Shown: one piece after another, positions 30,193-41,400 of the stretch
Layout of the letters: every line of letters begins with the position of its first letter
Position numbering within the stretch: position 1 is the stretch's first letter
NCBI RefSeq assembly: GCF_018446385.1
Contig: NC_056000.1
Location: 79,680,688-79,744,687 of the forward strand
Direction: 5' to 3'
DNA from: Zingiber officinale
Taxonomy: Eukaryota > Streptophyta > Magnoliopsida > Zingiberales > Zingiberaceae
DNA length: 64,000 nucleotides
Notes under the pieces: generated by a model
What the model was told of the DNA's origin: nothing
Database searches by the model: none
What the model saw: the letters and a program-made list of their open reading frames with translations, nothing else
Position numbers and translations under genes: made by a program

Positions 30193-32427
30193 ATGGCCGC
30201 CGGAGAAGGCGGCGCCACACCTCCGTCGGAGGAGTGGAATTCTAAGAAGTCTCCGCCGTCGACACCGCCGTATGTGAGGGCGGTGGCCGGATCCCTCGGT
30301 GGCGTCGTCGAGGCCTGCTGCCTCCAGCCCATCGACGTGATCAAGACCCGGCTCCAGCTCGATCGCACCGGAGCCTACCGCGGCATCGTGCACTGCGGCG
30401 CCACCGCGGCTCGGACGGAGGGCGTACGAGCTCTATGGAAGGGACTCACACCCTTCGCCACGCACCTCACGCTCAAGTACGCGCTCCGCATGGGCTCCAA
30501 CGCCGTTCTCCAGTCCGCCTTCAAGGACGCCGCTACCGGCGATCTCTCTAACCGCGGAAGGATCGCCGCTGGATTCGGAGCCGGCGTCATCGAAGCCCTC
30601 CTCATAGTTACCCCCTTCGAGGTCAGTGGCGCAGCTGCTAATTCCATTACCTAGATCCCAATCTTTGCACTGTCGCTGCGATTGCTTCAGCTGCCATTTG
30701 ATCGATCCCATACCACCATCATTCTTCGTTCTGTTGTTTAGAACTTGGATTTTGGTATCATTTTTGATTCGACAATGACTCTCTATATGGAATTTTTACC
30801 TTGTGCTGACTTAAAGTTCGGAGATCTAACTTTTTGTTGACAACAGTATCCTGCAACTTCTGGTTACCGACCTGTGATTTGATAACTTGATCTCACATTA
30901 AGATTAGAGATTAGCTTCAGCATTTTCACCTCTCATGGTTTTAGGGTTCTTACAAATTCCTTCTTCTTATATCCAATTCTGTACAGTAATTGACGATTTT
31001 ATCAGCATCATTGAAAATTCTATTTGGATCTTAATATGAATTTACTATGAATTTTAGGGTTCAAATGATCGTCTTTAAATTTTCATATGAATTGACTATT
31101 GCATGATTCACATTTGTTATCTATAGCATTCAAGTCACTGTTACCTTTCTCAAAATCACTATTGTCTATAACATCATTCACATTTACTAGTACTACATGA
31201 TTCACGAGTTAATTTTGACTCTTGATACAAATAACACTTACCATCTACTTTTGAACCTCAGTTGATTTTGAGATCGAAACGTGAAAAACGGCTTCACGGC
31301 ATCTTGATACCGTTGTAGATTGCCTGAAACATTGAAGATCATCTATGTTCTTGTCTTTGTTTTTCCCATTAAGATGTTAAACGTTTTCTTTTCACCCGCA
31401 CAACATTATGTGTTTGAAGACGAATCATGACAAACTAGATGCACACTTTTATCGCACAATCGTTCTAATATGTACCATACTTATCCAAGAGTTCCCAGTT
31501 TGCTGTAACGGTGAAACTCATCACTTTTGTTAGATGATTCTGAAGATTGTCTGCATTTGTTGAAGTAGTTTTCTTATATTCAATCTCAGAGAAAAAATAG
31601 TATTGCTTTAAGTCACTAGGAACTTTTTAAAAATGGTTACACTCCCTTGATGTATCGAGTGAACATGTTATTTTAAGTTTCGACTTGGTGAAATGCTCCA
31701 TAAATTACATTCCAAAGAATTCATAGTGATCTTTGATTCAATCAGAACTTAGGAAACATTGTGATACATTGCAAGTTCGCACTCACAGTAAATTTTCTAA
31801 ATTATATTTCTCCTAGTTCTTCATTATTAATGCCTGTTCTACTTCTTGCGGTAATCTTAAAGTTCTTACATAACCTTCTCATTTATCAAGGTGGTGAAGA
31901 TACGGCTGCAACAGCAGAAAGGCTTGAGACCAGAGCTTCTGAAGTACAAGGGTCCTGTCCATTGTGCAAGGATGATTGCCCGCGAAGAAGGCATTTTGGG
32001 TCTTTGGGCGGGAGCTGCGCCAACAGTTATGCGCAACGGAACAAACCAAGCTGCTATGTTCACAGCCAAAAATGCATTCGATGTCCTCCTCTGGAAGAAA
32101 CAAGAGGGAGACGGAAAGGTCCTCCAACCATGGCAATCCATGATTTCGGGGTTTCTCGCGGGGACTGCTGGACCTATCTGCACAGGCCCCTTCGATGTTG
32201 TCAAGACGCGGTTGATGGCCCAAAGCAAATCTGGGGGTGAAGTAAAATACAAAGGCATGGTCCATGCTATTAGAACGATATTTGCCGAGGAAGGATTGCA
32301 TGCACTTTGGAAAGGTTTACTTCCCAGGCTCATGAGGATTCCTCCTGGCCAGGCTATAATGTGGGCTGTTGCCGATCAAGTAACTGGATTCTATGACAAA
32401 ACCTATTTACAACCGGCAAAGCTTTAA
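30193..32427 (+). CDS. mitochondrial succinate/fumarate carrier (SFC1-like)
   Basis: Two exons, 30193-30621 and 31891-32427, joined in phase 0, give about 321 residues. It is a solute carrier 25 protein with three repeats. Each carries the signature P-x-(D/E)-x-x-(K/R): PIDVIKTRLQ near residue 48, PFE|VVKIRLQ, and PFDVVKTRLM. The middle signature is divided by the 1269-bp intron exactly between E and V. Other family words are GTNQAAMFTAKNAFD, LWAGAAPTVMRN and LPRLMRIPPGQAIMWAVADQ. Similarity is highest to plant homologues of yeast ACR1, which exchange cytosolic succinate for mitochondrial fumarate at the inner membrane and link the glyoxylate cycle or lipid breakdown to respiration. The first 30 residues are poorly conserved and no classic presequence is expected. 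The acceptor is TATCAAG. AATAAA lies at 32445-32450. Confidence 0.93.
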
Positions 32428-32936
32428 TTTTCTCTTCGAGCATCAATAAACGAGGATTCCTTTCGTCAATAATTGAAATCTATGACCCAATTGCTCAGTT
32501 AAGAAGTTTTTTGTTGGACATGATTCTTTACTCTTCTACTTCCCCAAGGTCATTGATTAATTGTGGTTAGAATTCGAAACATATTTTGCTGGCTCAGTTC
32601 TTTTCTTTTTCATCCGATGCCTTGTAAATGAACTTCCATACCAGTTCTTTTAGTAGACTTTGAATCAAGAGGACCCTAAGGATCATGATTACCTTATTTC
32701 AGATGTCTTTTACAGTCCGTTATCCAATTATACGAAGGAAGATAAATCGTATGTATGTGAAAGGTGATACTGACATGTAGGGCAGCAAGTATGAGCTTGT
32801 ATAAAAGCCCGAATATTTCGATCAAGAGAGGTAATTGTAAAGGACCATCCGGCCTGGCACTTGATCAGTCACATTGCCAAGTGCTCATTGAAGTTCCGCT
32901 AGTTGTTAGTCTTATTTGTACGATGACATTAAGCGA
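32428..32936. other. intergenic DNA after the carrier gene
   Basis: Contains the carrier 3' end and AT-rich DNA, ending in the left target repeat of the SINE. No gene is seen. Confidence 0.4.
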
Positions 32937-33144
32937 AAAAAAATTGATAATCCAATTTTTCATCGATCATTAACATAAATCGGGAAGCACATGTGACGGT
33001 CAATTTAGAAATCTAGCATTCTTTGATTACGTCCCTCGTTTAGAGGAAAAATTCTTATAAATACGTCATAACTAGAATTCGAATCGTGGGTGGCTGGATG
33101 ACAATTTGAATGTCCTATCGTTACACCATAATCCAGGGACATAT
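32937..33144 (-). mobile_element. tRNA-derived SINE with 15-bp target duplication
   Basis: The 208-bp segment is flanked by GATGACATTAAGCGA on both sides (32922-32936 and 33145-33159). On the minus strand it begins near CCTGGATTATGGTGTAACG, with a box A-like word (TGGTGTAACG) and a box B-like word (GATTCGAATTC) about 50 bp later. It ends in an A/T run at the left target site. These are the marks of a SINE made by RNA polymerase III and inserted by a LINE. The front resembles the segment at 39629-39867. Confidence 0.8.
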
Positions 33145-33159
33145 GATGACATTAAGCGA

Positions 33160-33464
33160 GCAGTTATCATCGTTCGCTAATTATGATCAAATCATTAAAC
33201 AAGCCCAATGAATTTTAGTAGCTTCATTATCAGTTTATATAATCCTACATAAGTCTGTGGTTAATGAGTTAAAGTGACGCCTCTCTGAATTTTCAAATTA
33301 CAAGCGGTTAGAATGTCAACTGCGACGCACACTTTAGAATTAATCGATTCAATAAATTAAATACCTAAAATAAAAATAATATAAAAAAATGGTTACACCT
33401 GTTGCAGATTGATGGAAAGTCATTCAAATCTAAACCATTATATTAGACAAGTGTTCCTAATAAA
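33160..33464. other. intergenic DNA between SINE and hAT element
   Basis: AT-rich, with no gene or clear repeat seen. Ends with the hAT target duplication CTAATAAA (33457-33464). Confidence 0.4.
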
Positions 33465-36400
33465 CCGTGTTCAAAAAATTCCTGCTTAGGCGACGCCTAA
33501 GCTGTCGGCGGCAACCCACTGCCTCGTCTTTTGCCAAGGCGGCGACGATAGACGGTGAGACATTAATCGGTTGTTAGGCGGCTGGGCACCGCCTATGATG
33601 CTGTTGGGCGCCACCTCCTCGACATGTTCTTTTTTCTTGGTCACGAAAAATTGATTGAATCGATTCAGCAGGGTTTTCGTGACAAACAGAATCCTACCGA
33701 ATTGATCAACTGATCGATTCGGCATGTTGAATCGATCAGATTCAACACGGTTCTGTTTGTCACGAAAATCTTACCAAATCAATTAACTAATTGATTTGGC
33801 CAGTTTTTTACAATAAACTTCTTTTCCTTGAATCGATTAACAGATCGATTTAGCACTACCAATCGATCCATTGAAGGGAAAAAAATAGAAAATGCGGATT
33901 TATATACTATAGGGTTATATTTTAAACTTTTAATCGAGATTTTCAACCGCCCTAAACCTAAACTTAAACCTCATCGTCTTCTCCCTCCCCTTCTTCATCC
34001 CATTTTCTTCTCCAACCTGCCCTAGTTGCTACCTTTTCTCCCTCCCCTTTTTATGAAAAATCAACAAGCAACAAGAAGCTTGCTGCCCTAGCCTCTTCCT
34101 CCTTCAGTCTTCATCAAGGAGCTTGTTGTCGTTGAGGTTGCCAAGTGCCAACAATGAAACAAAAACAGCCCTTGTTCCTTCATTTCCAACCAAAGTCGTA
34201 GACATTAGACAGTTTTTTCTTCTACCAGGTTAGTAAAATTGTAAGTTTGATAAATAATAATCATTGCTCATATGTTTTTCATTTCCTTCCATTGGTTAAT
34301 ACTTAATAAAATTTAATTGTATGTTATTATTTTAATCTTGTATGTTATTGTTTGCCTTGAATTGAGAATCGTCGTCATCTGTGGGGTTTTTTTTTTTTAA
34401 TGTTTGATAATCATTGCTTATATGTTCTTTATCAATGATTTCTTAAATGCTCGACTTAATAACCATTGCTCGACTTGAATTTACAGCGATGGTGGATTCT
34501 ACAAATTTGAATAAGTTGAAATGTAAGTTGTGTCAAAAAATTACTAGTGGTGGAATTTATTGGCTCAAACAACATGTTGCCAATATCAAGGGAAATGTTG
34601 TGTCATGTAAGAAGTCCTCGGATGAGGATAAATTGAAGTGTAAGAATGGAATTGAAGAAGCAAGAACAAAAAAAAACAAAAGAATATCAATGAAATAGAG
34701 GTGAGAGAATAAGTTGTTCTTGAAAAATATGAGGAAAACGAAGAGACTCTAGTGACAAGAAGGAATCCGCTTACTCTTGACTCTATGGACAGATTTGCAT
34801 CTGTTATTGATCCCAAATCTTCATTGAGTGGAAGTAAGAAGACAAAATAACAACAAAATATTATTGATGCAAATTAGAAGTAAAGGACACACAGTATGTA
34901 CCAATATTTAGCACAAGGGGTGTACGAGTCCAGTATTCCTTGTCATGTCATTGACAATGATAGCTTCAAGAGATTTGTGAAAGTGATTACTCAATTTGGC
35001 CCAAGTTATCTCCTCCAACTCAATAGTTATTAAGGGAGCACTTATTGAAGGAAGTGGTAGATAGAACTAAAAGTATATTAAAGAAGCAAGAAGAAGAATG
35101 GGCTTTGAATGGTTGCTCAATTTTGATCGATGCTTCGACCAACTGAAAAAGAAGAAGTATCATGAATTTGTGTGTCAATTGTAAAGAATGCACAACTTTC
35201 CTTTCTTCTAGGGAAGCATCAAATGAAGCACACACCGGGAATTATATATTTGAATATGTGAACAAGTGCATTGAAGAAGTTGGGTCCCAAAGTATAATTT
35301 AAGTGATAACGGACAATGCTTCGAATAATATGACGACAAAAGATTTGTTGAAGGAGAAGAGATCACATATATTTGGACTTCACGTGCAACTCACACTTTG
35401 AATCTTATGCTTCAAGGAATTGGGAACCAACCAAAATTCAAAGGGTGATTGATAAGGCAAAGAACTTGACAATCTTTATTTATACACATCACAAGATATT
35501 GTCAATAATGAAAAAATTTACCAAAAAAAGGAGCATAGTGAGGCCGAGAGTAACACAATTTCCAACCACTTTTCTAGAGTAACACAATTTCCAACCACTT
35601 TTCTAACTTTGCAAAACTTGATGGAGAAGAAAAGTGAACTAAGATTTATGGTTGCTAGTGAAGAATGGAATGCATATAAACATTTAAAAAGTGTAAAGGG
35701 GAAAGCGACACATAATATCACTATGAGTGTCTCTTTTGGAATAGAGTAAGTTTTTGCTTAAAGATGTTTGTCTCTTTAGTTAAATTGCTTCGTCTTGTTG
35801 ATGGAGATAAGAAGTCATCTATGAGTTTTGTATATAGAGAATTACTTAGAGTGAGAGAGGAGATTAAAGTAACATAAAAAAAATCAAGAGTTTTATTATC
35901 GTCTGATTATTGATATTAGTGATGAGAAAAGTCATAATCGGCTTGATAATCCACTACATTTAGCAACCTACCTCTTGAATCCTTATTACTCCTTCAATGA
36001 CCGAAGCATATGAAATGAAGAAGTGATCACGAATGACTTATTCACTTGTGTTAAAACATTCTTTCCCAATGATATTGATAGTCAAAGTGAGGTAGTAAAT
36101 GTGGAGTTATTAAAATATATCAACAAAGTGAGAGGATTTGGAAGACCATTGGTTATAATTTAATGTATACTATCCGAGTAAGAACTAGGTATTTATTTTA
36201 TTTTATTATTTTTATTGTGTGTTGTTTCTTCTTGATTTTGCTTATTGTTATTGTTTGATTTGTTTTTATTTAATTGGAAGGTAGCATCTTTTTTGACATG
36301 GTGCACCTAAATTACAAAAAATGGCTAAAAGAATCTTTTCTTTAACTACAAGTTCTTCCGATTGTGAGAGAAATTGAAGTACTTTTGAGGCATAAGTACT

Positions 36401-37344
36401 TAATTAATAATTGTTTATTGACTTATTGCTTATTGTCTTAATAATTAATATATTTATTTAATATAGATCCATACAAAAAAAAAAAAAGAAATAGACTAGA
36501 TATCAAAAGGTTGAACAATTTAGTCTATGTTCAATTTAATATCAAGATCATAAACAAAAAGAAAAGATAAGAAGAAAAATGAGGAAATGTGATACTTGCT
36601 AGTGAAGCAACTATGGCACAAGGATGGATTGTAATTGGTGGAGATAAAGATGTTGAGACAAATATTGAAGATGTCAGAAAACTTCACGAAAAAGAATTTG
36701 TATCGGATGAAGCAAAGGAAGATGTCATAGATTTTGAGTTTGAATCTGATACAGAGGAAATGTTAGAGAAATATGGAGATGACCTAGAAGAATAATTAGG
36801 GATATAGGCGATTATATGAGTTATTTTGTGACCCCTAAAAAAACTTTTGCTATTTTACATACCTTGTCAATTTGAGAGTTTCAATTTGTGCTTTGGTCTT
36901 TAGTTCGATTACTTTTCTATTTCAGTATTTATATTTCTATTTATCTTTTAAGATCAAATTATATATTTCATTATTAATATTTCAGTATTTCTATTTAGTA
37001 TGTTATGCCTTGTCAATTTTAGGATTATGTGACAAATAAAATCCTACCAAATCCAATCAATTCGACTCAACGTGTTAAATCATTCAACTGATCAATTTGA
37101 AAAGATTATGTAACAAACAAAATCAATTCAACTCGATGTGTTAAATCATTCAACTGATCAATTTGAAAAGATTATGCAACAAACAAAAACCCGCCGAATC
37201 GATTAATTGTTCAATTTGACATGTTGAATCGATCAGTTGATCAATTCAACACGATTCTGATCGATCCGGTAAAATTTTTCTAAAAAAAAATTTCACCTAA
37301 ATGGTTGCCTAGGCACCCGGCAACACTACTTTTTCTCAACACTG
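33465..37344 (+). mobile_element. hAT DNA transposon, both ends present, inactive
   Basis: An 8-bp target duplication, CTAATAAA, flanks the element (33457-33464 and 37345-37352), the length expected for hAT. The right end in reverse complement begins CAGTGTTGAGAAAA and the left end begins CCGTGTTCAAAAAA, so the terminal repeats match apart from a few bases. Both subterminal regions carry GATCGATT-type words; the left has an 18-bp perfect inverted repeat (33674-33691 with 33751-33768). The gene between is a broken BED-finger/DUF659/dimerisation-domain transposase on the plus strand. Confidence 0.9.
34492..36795 (+). pseudogene. hAT transposase remnant
   Basis: A BED zinc finger opens at 34492 (LKCKLCQKITSGGIYWLKQH then VSCKKSS). 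A DUF659-like part follows in shifting frames (QGVYESSIPCHVIDNDSF at about 34920, then THTLNLMLQGIG near 35390). The C-terminal dimerisation domain is at about 36300-36390 (LQKMAKRIFSLTTSSSDCER, then a stop where W is expected and STFE). The tail is RLDIKRLNNLVYVQFN and the acidic end DFEFESDTEEMLEKYGDDLE (stop about 36795). Many stops and frameshifts are present, so no working transposase. Confidence 0.82.
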
Positions 37345-37352
37345 CTAATAAA

Positions 37353-38459
37353 ATAATAAATAATTTGATTACGATATTTGTTTAAAAAAAATGAGGCGAA
37401 TAAAGTTTTTCAAAGGTTTACTGTAATTTTTCTATTAATTTGGCTTTTTTTTGTTCAAAGTGTAACTGATGATTGAAAAGTTAAAATTAGAGTACAAAAG
37501 GTGAAATACTTCCTTGAATTTATATGTTATTAAAATTTAGAAATATTAAAAGACAACAACAAAAATATCCTCAGGCATCTTTTGTAATAATTTCAAAAAA
37601 AAATTTGTTTTTTTTCCTGAATCAATCAAGCATCCGTAAACAAATAATACGTAAAACACAGACAGTAGATTATCACTCTCTTACAAGGCCGGCGAAGGTA
37701 ACATACGGAAACAAATTCTCTCATGAGTCGCCATGTCAATACTAACTCTTAAAACTTGCACGAAGAATACTTGTAATAAACATGCATAGATAATAATTTT
37801 GCAATTTATCGCAAGCTCATGACAATTAACATAAATGCATTAATGTAACCAAATAATATTTCAGTTAAGTGAAACAAAATGCGTAAATTTTTTTGTATCT
37901 CGTAAGAAGATAGTACCTGTTGCAACAAGCGCATGCAGTTGAACATCGGATATATCCTCAGCGTGTGATAACTTGTATTCAGCGAAGTAGCAGTTGTAGG
38001 TAAATATTCAAAGTACCATTGAAAAATCAGCACAAAATTATCTAGCACGCGAGGCTATTTGCCCAGGTGCAAGAATAAATTAATTGAACGCTCAGAGAAA
38101 TAAACGCCTTTACAATATCGATCAATCATTCAGATGTCTCAAGTTGTAAAATCCAAAAAAAAAAACAAATACAATACAATTTATGAACATCACCATGAGC
38201 GGGGCGTCTAAAACTACCTGCTTTCCATGGACATTTCTCTTGCCAAACAACGGAGCTACGGTGGATGCACACAACTCAAATGTGGTGAAAAGTCAAGGTT
38301 GCACCTACAGCAGAACACCTGAAATCAACAACTGGAAGATGAATAATTGGTTTGATCTGTTATTGCACAGAAAAACTTGAGAATCTGCAAAAGTCATGAC
38401 TCACACTGAAAATATCCACTGGTACTATACGCAAAGAATAGTACACGCAAATTTTTTGA
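37353..38459. other. 3' flank of the importin gene
   Basis: AT-rich DNA between the hAT element and the stop codon of the minus-strand importin gene. It should hold that gene's 3' untranslated region and polyadenylation site, which I could not fix. Small open frames (37524-37745, 37806-38048, 38183-38380) show no family features. Confidence 0.4.
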
Positions 38460-41400
38460 CTACATCTTCAATGCTTGTTGTAACTGAGCGAATGCCGAAG
38501 GATGAATGCGGCTAATAGCGGCATTGAAAGATGCATCTCCATGAAAAGCTGCACATGCTTTTAAATTTTCATTAAGCATATTCTCCAAGGAAAATTGTCT
38601 GATTGGATCCGAATCTTTAATCTGAGCATATAACAAAATAAAATATAATCAACATGCTGCTACAAGTTTCTTGTCGCTAAAGTTAATTAATATAGAAGAA
38701 TCAACAAAGATCAGATCAAACTGCAAGAAATCAAGATCTCACTTGTCGCATCCTTAAGTCTTTGCTTGAAATACCAGCATATCCAATGCCATCACTGTTT
38801 AGTGCAAGAGAGCTTGTGGTATCACCCCTACCAGGAAGAAGTCGGTAAAAAAGAAGAAATGAAGGAAAGCTATAGAAAACAATTAGCAAAGATGCAATAC
38901 CCCGAGTCATCTTCACTTGTAGTTGTCTCATCACCACCTCCTAGGATAACACCAGTACAAGCACTGCAAGTCAAGGGTTAATATTAGTAGTAAAGTGGAG
39001 GAACAGAAACCATAACAGCTAGTTGAATTGGTATAAGTACCTTAGAATATCATCAAGTATATCAATGATTTGTGGCATTCTCAAAGTCAACATGATACAA
39101 AGAGCTAATGCATATATCTTTCTTTGTATGACAGTCGCACTGTCTATCTGTTATAAAGACAAACACGCATGCCACTAAATCAACATTAATACAAGTAATG
39201 TAGCAAATAAATGTGGAAGAATAGTTGAATAACTGCAATTGTAGGTCAATACAAAATTGGAAGTCTATAATAGACAACAATTAAAAGTCTGAATGAAGGA
39301 TGGAAGGTTTCACAAAATCAAAAGAGTACTTCATTTTCAAGACTGGATATTGGACCAAAGTAGAAGGACGCACACATGAAGGCATCTATGTTCTGTTCAT
39401 GAATGCTTCATTTTCAAAGTTCAGGAACAGACCAAGTAGAGAAAGGCATATTACAACTTCCTCAGTCATTCCATGAATGTGTTTACAAAGTGTCATGGTT
39501 CATCGGTTGAACCACTGCATCATAGTTCGTTGCTTTCATAAAAAGGTGACATATCCTTTTCTCCATTACTAGTCATTTCTAGAAGAGTTAAAAACACAAC
39601 CTTTTCTTAGTGCTATGAAGTTGTCTATGTTGAACTAGGTAACACCAAACCTCGGGCGATCGGCCCGGCCGGCCCCATGGAAATTTTCCACCGGCTGCTA
39701 GGGTAAATCAGAAAGCACTTGCGACAGGCAGCCCAGAAGCCCAACATCCCATGGTTGCGCGTCCCATTTGGAGAAAAAACCTTTCAAATGCACCGTAAAT
39801 GGAGATCGAACTGCGGATGTTTGGGTGACAACTTGGCGCCCTTCCACTGCACCATAACCCCGAGAGACTATGAAATTGTCTATGGTGGCAAAAGGCGATT
39901 TGCTCGCCCCAGCGCCTCCGCCAGCCTATCACTAAAGAGGTAAATCATGGTGGCTACTAGCCTTGAGCAGTTGAATAGCGCATGGGAGAGGACCTATGAA
40001 GTTGTCTATATGGCAAAAAAGGTGATTCGCTCGCCCCTGGCGCCTCCGCCAACCCGTCCCTAGGCAAACACGGAGGAAGTAAATCACGGGTGACTACTAG
40101 ACATTAGTGCTGGTGGCAAGGCATGGAGAGGAGGCATGCTCGGATAGCCGAGTTTTGACCCCAAGACCTGAATACCCCATGTCTTAACCACCGCACCGCC
40201 TCGAGGGGACACCTATGGAGTTGTCTATGCACATATAAAAGGTTGTGCATAAAATGATCAATAATCATCACTTAGTACACAAGAGAGAAAAAAATCATGC
40301 ACAATAGTGAAGTTTTGCAATTGTTGTCAATTTTATAATCACTTATCAATCACTATGCAAAATTCAGAAGTGATATAACAGATGCTGCAAGTGTATAAAG
40401 GAAAAATAGCAAGTACTTTGATAGCAGTGTATAAAGGAGAACTAAGGACATGTGCAAACTTGAATGATAGCAGCATGTATCAATGCAATCAAACAAATAA
40501 ATTTTTAGCTGCAAGGAAAATCAATAATTAACAAATTTGCAAAGGTAAAGGTTAGTTTCAGTTACGAACCTTATCAACCCATATATCAGCTAAAGCAAGA
40601 AGTATATTCTGGTTAACTGAAAATCCTGACTGTTGAAGAGCTGGTTCAGATACTAATTGGGCAAAATAGTTAGTATTCATCACCAAGACCCTTGCAAGAA
40701 TGGCTGCAGAAGAAGTAACAACTGTAGTTCTGGAAGGATGATCACCATCTTGTTGGCTCAAACATATAAGGATGAGTTTCTAAAAAAAACATTGAATATG
40801 ATGAACATCTAAAAATGGACAAGTGTAACAAAAAGCATGATTCAACAATTCAATGTCTGAAGTACCTGGAGAACTCCAGCAATCAATGGAGGAGCCTCAG
40901 TAGGGAAGCACTACAGGCCAAATGAAGTGATTAACAACTAGTGCATATCTCCAACAGTATTTGAGCATATTTAGTCAATGTGACATAAGGAATAGATTAG
41001 CTTGCTTATAATAAAGCACAGATTGTACAAATATTACAAGCAGATTTGTAATCTCTATATGAGATGCAAATCATGATTAGCTAGAATAGCATTACAAAAA
41101 CACCTACAAAGACGGTCATGGTCATTCAACTTCTTAAAATGACTTATAAAGCCATAAATAATCTACCTAAGCATCAAACTACAAGAATTAATTCAATGAG
41201 TAGGCATCAACAGAAACAGAGGGGAAAGATGAAGCCAAAAGATATTGAGTTTTGCATCCTCAACAGATGGATAAATTAATAAGAAAATCAAAATCAATAA
41301 AGCAATTATGTATTAAAAAGTTTAGATTGTGGTACAATCGTAATACAATCCACTGTCAGAACAATGGAACAGTCTAAAAACAGAAAAATTCAATGAAAGA

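Noticed and set aside
31866..32333. Minus-strand frames of 140-155 codons over the carrier's second exon
   Set aside because: Shadows of the carrier exon; the plus strand has the SLC25 signatures.
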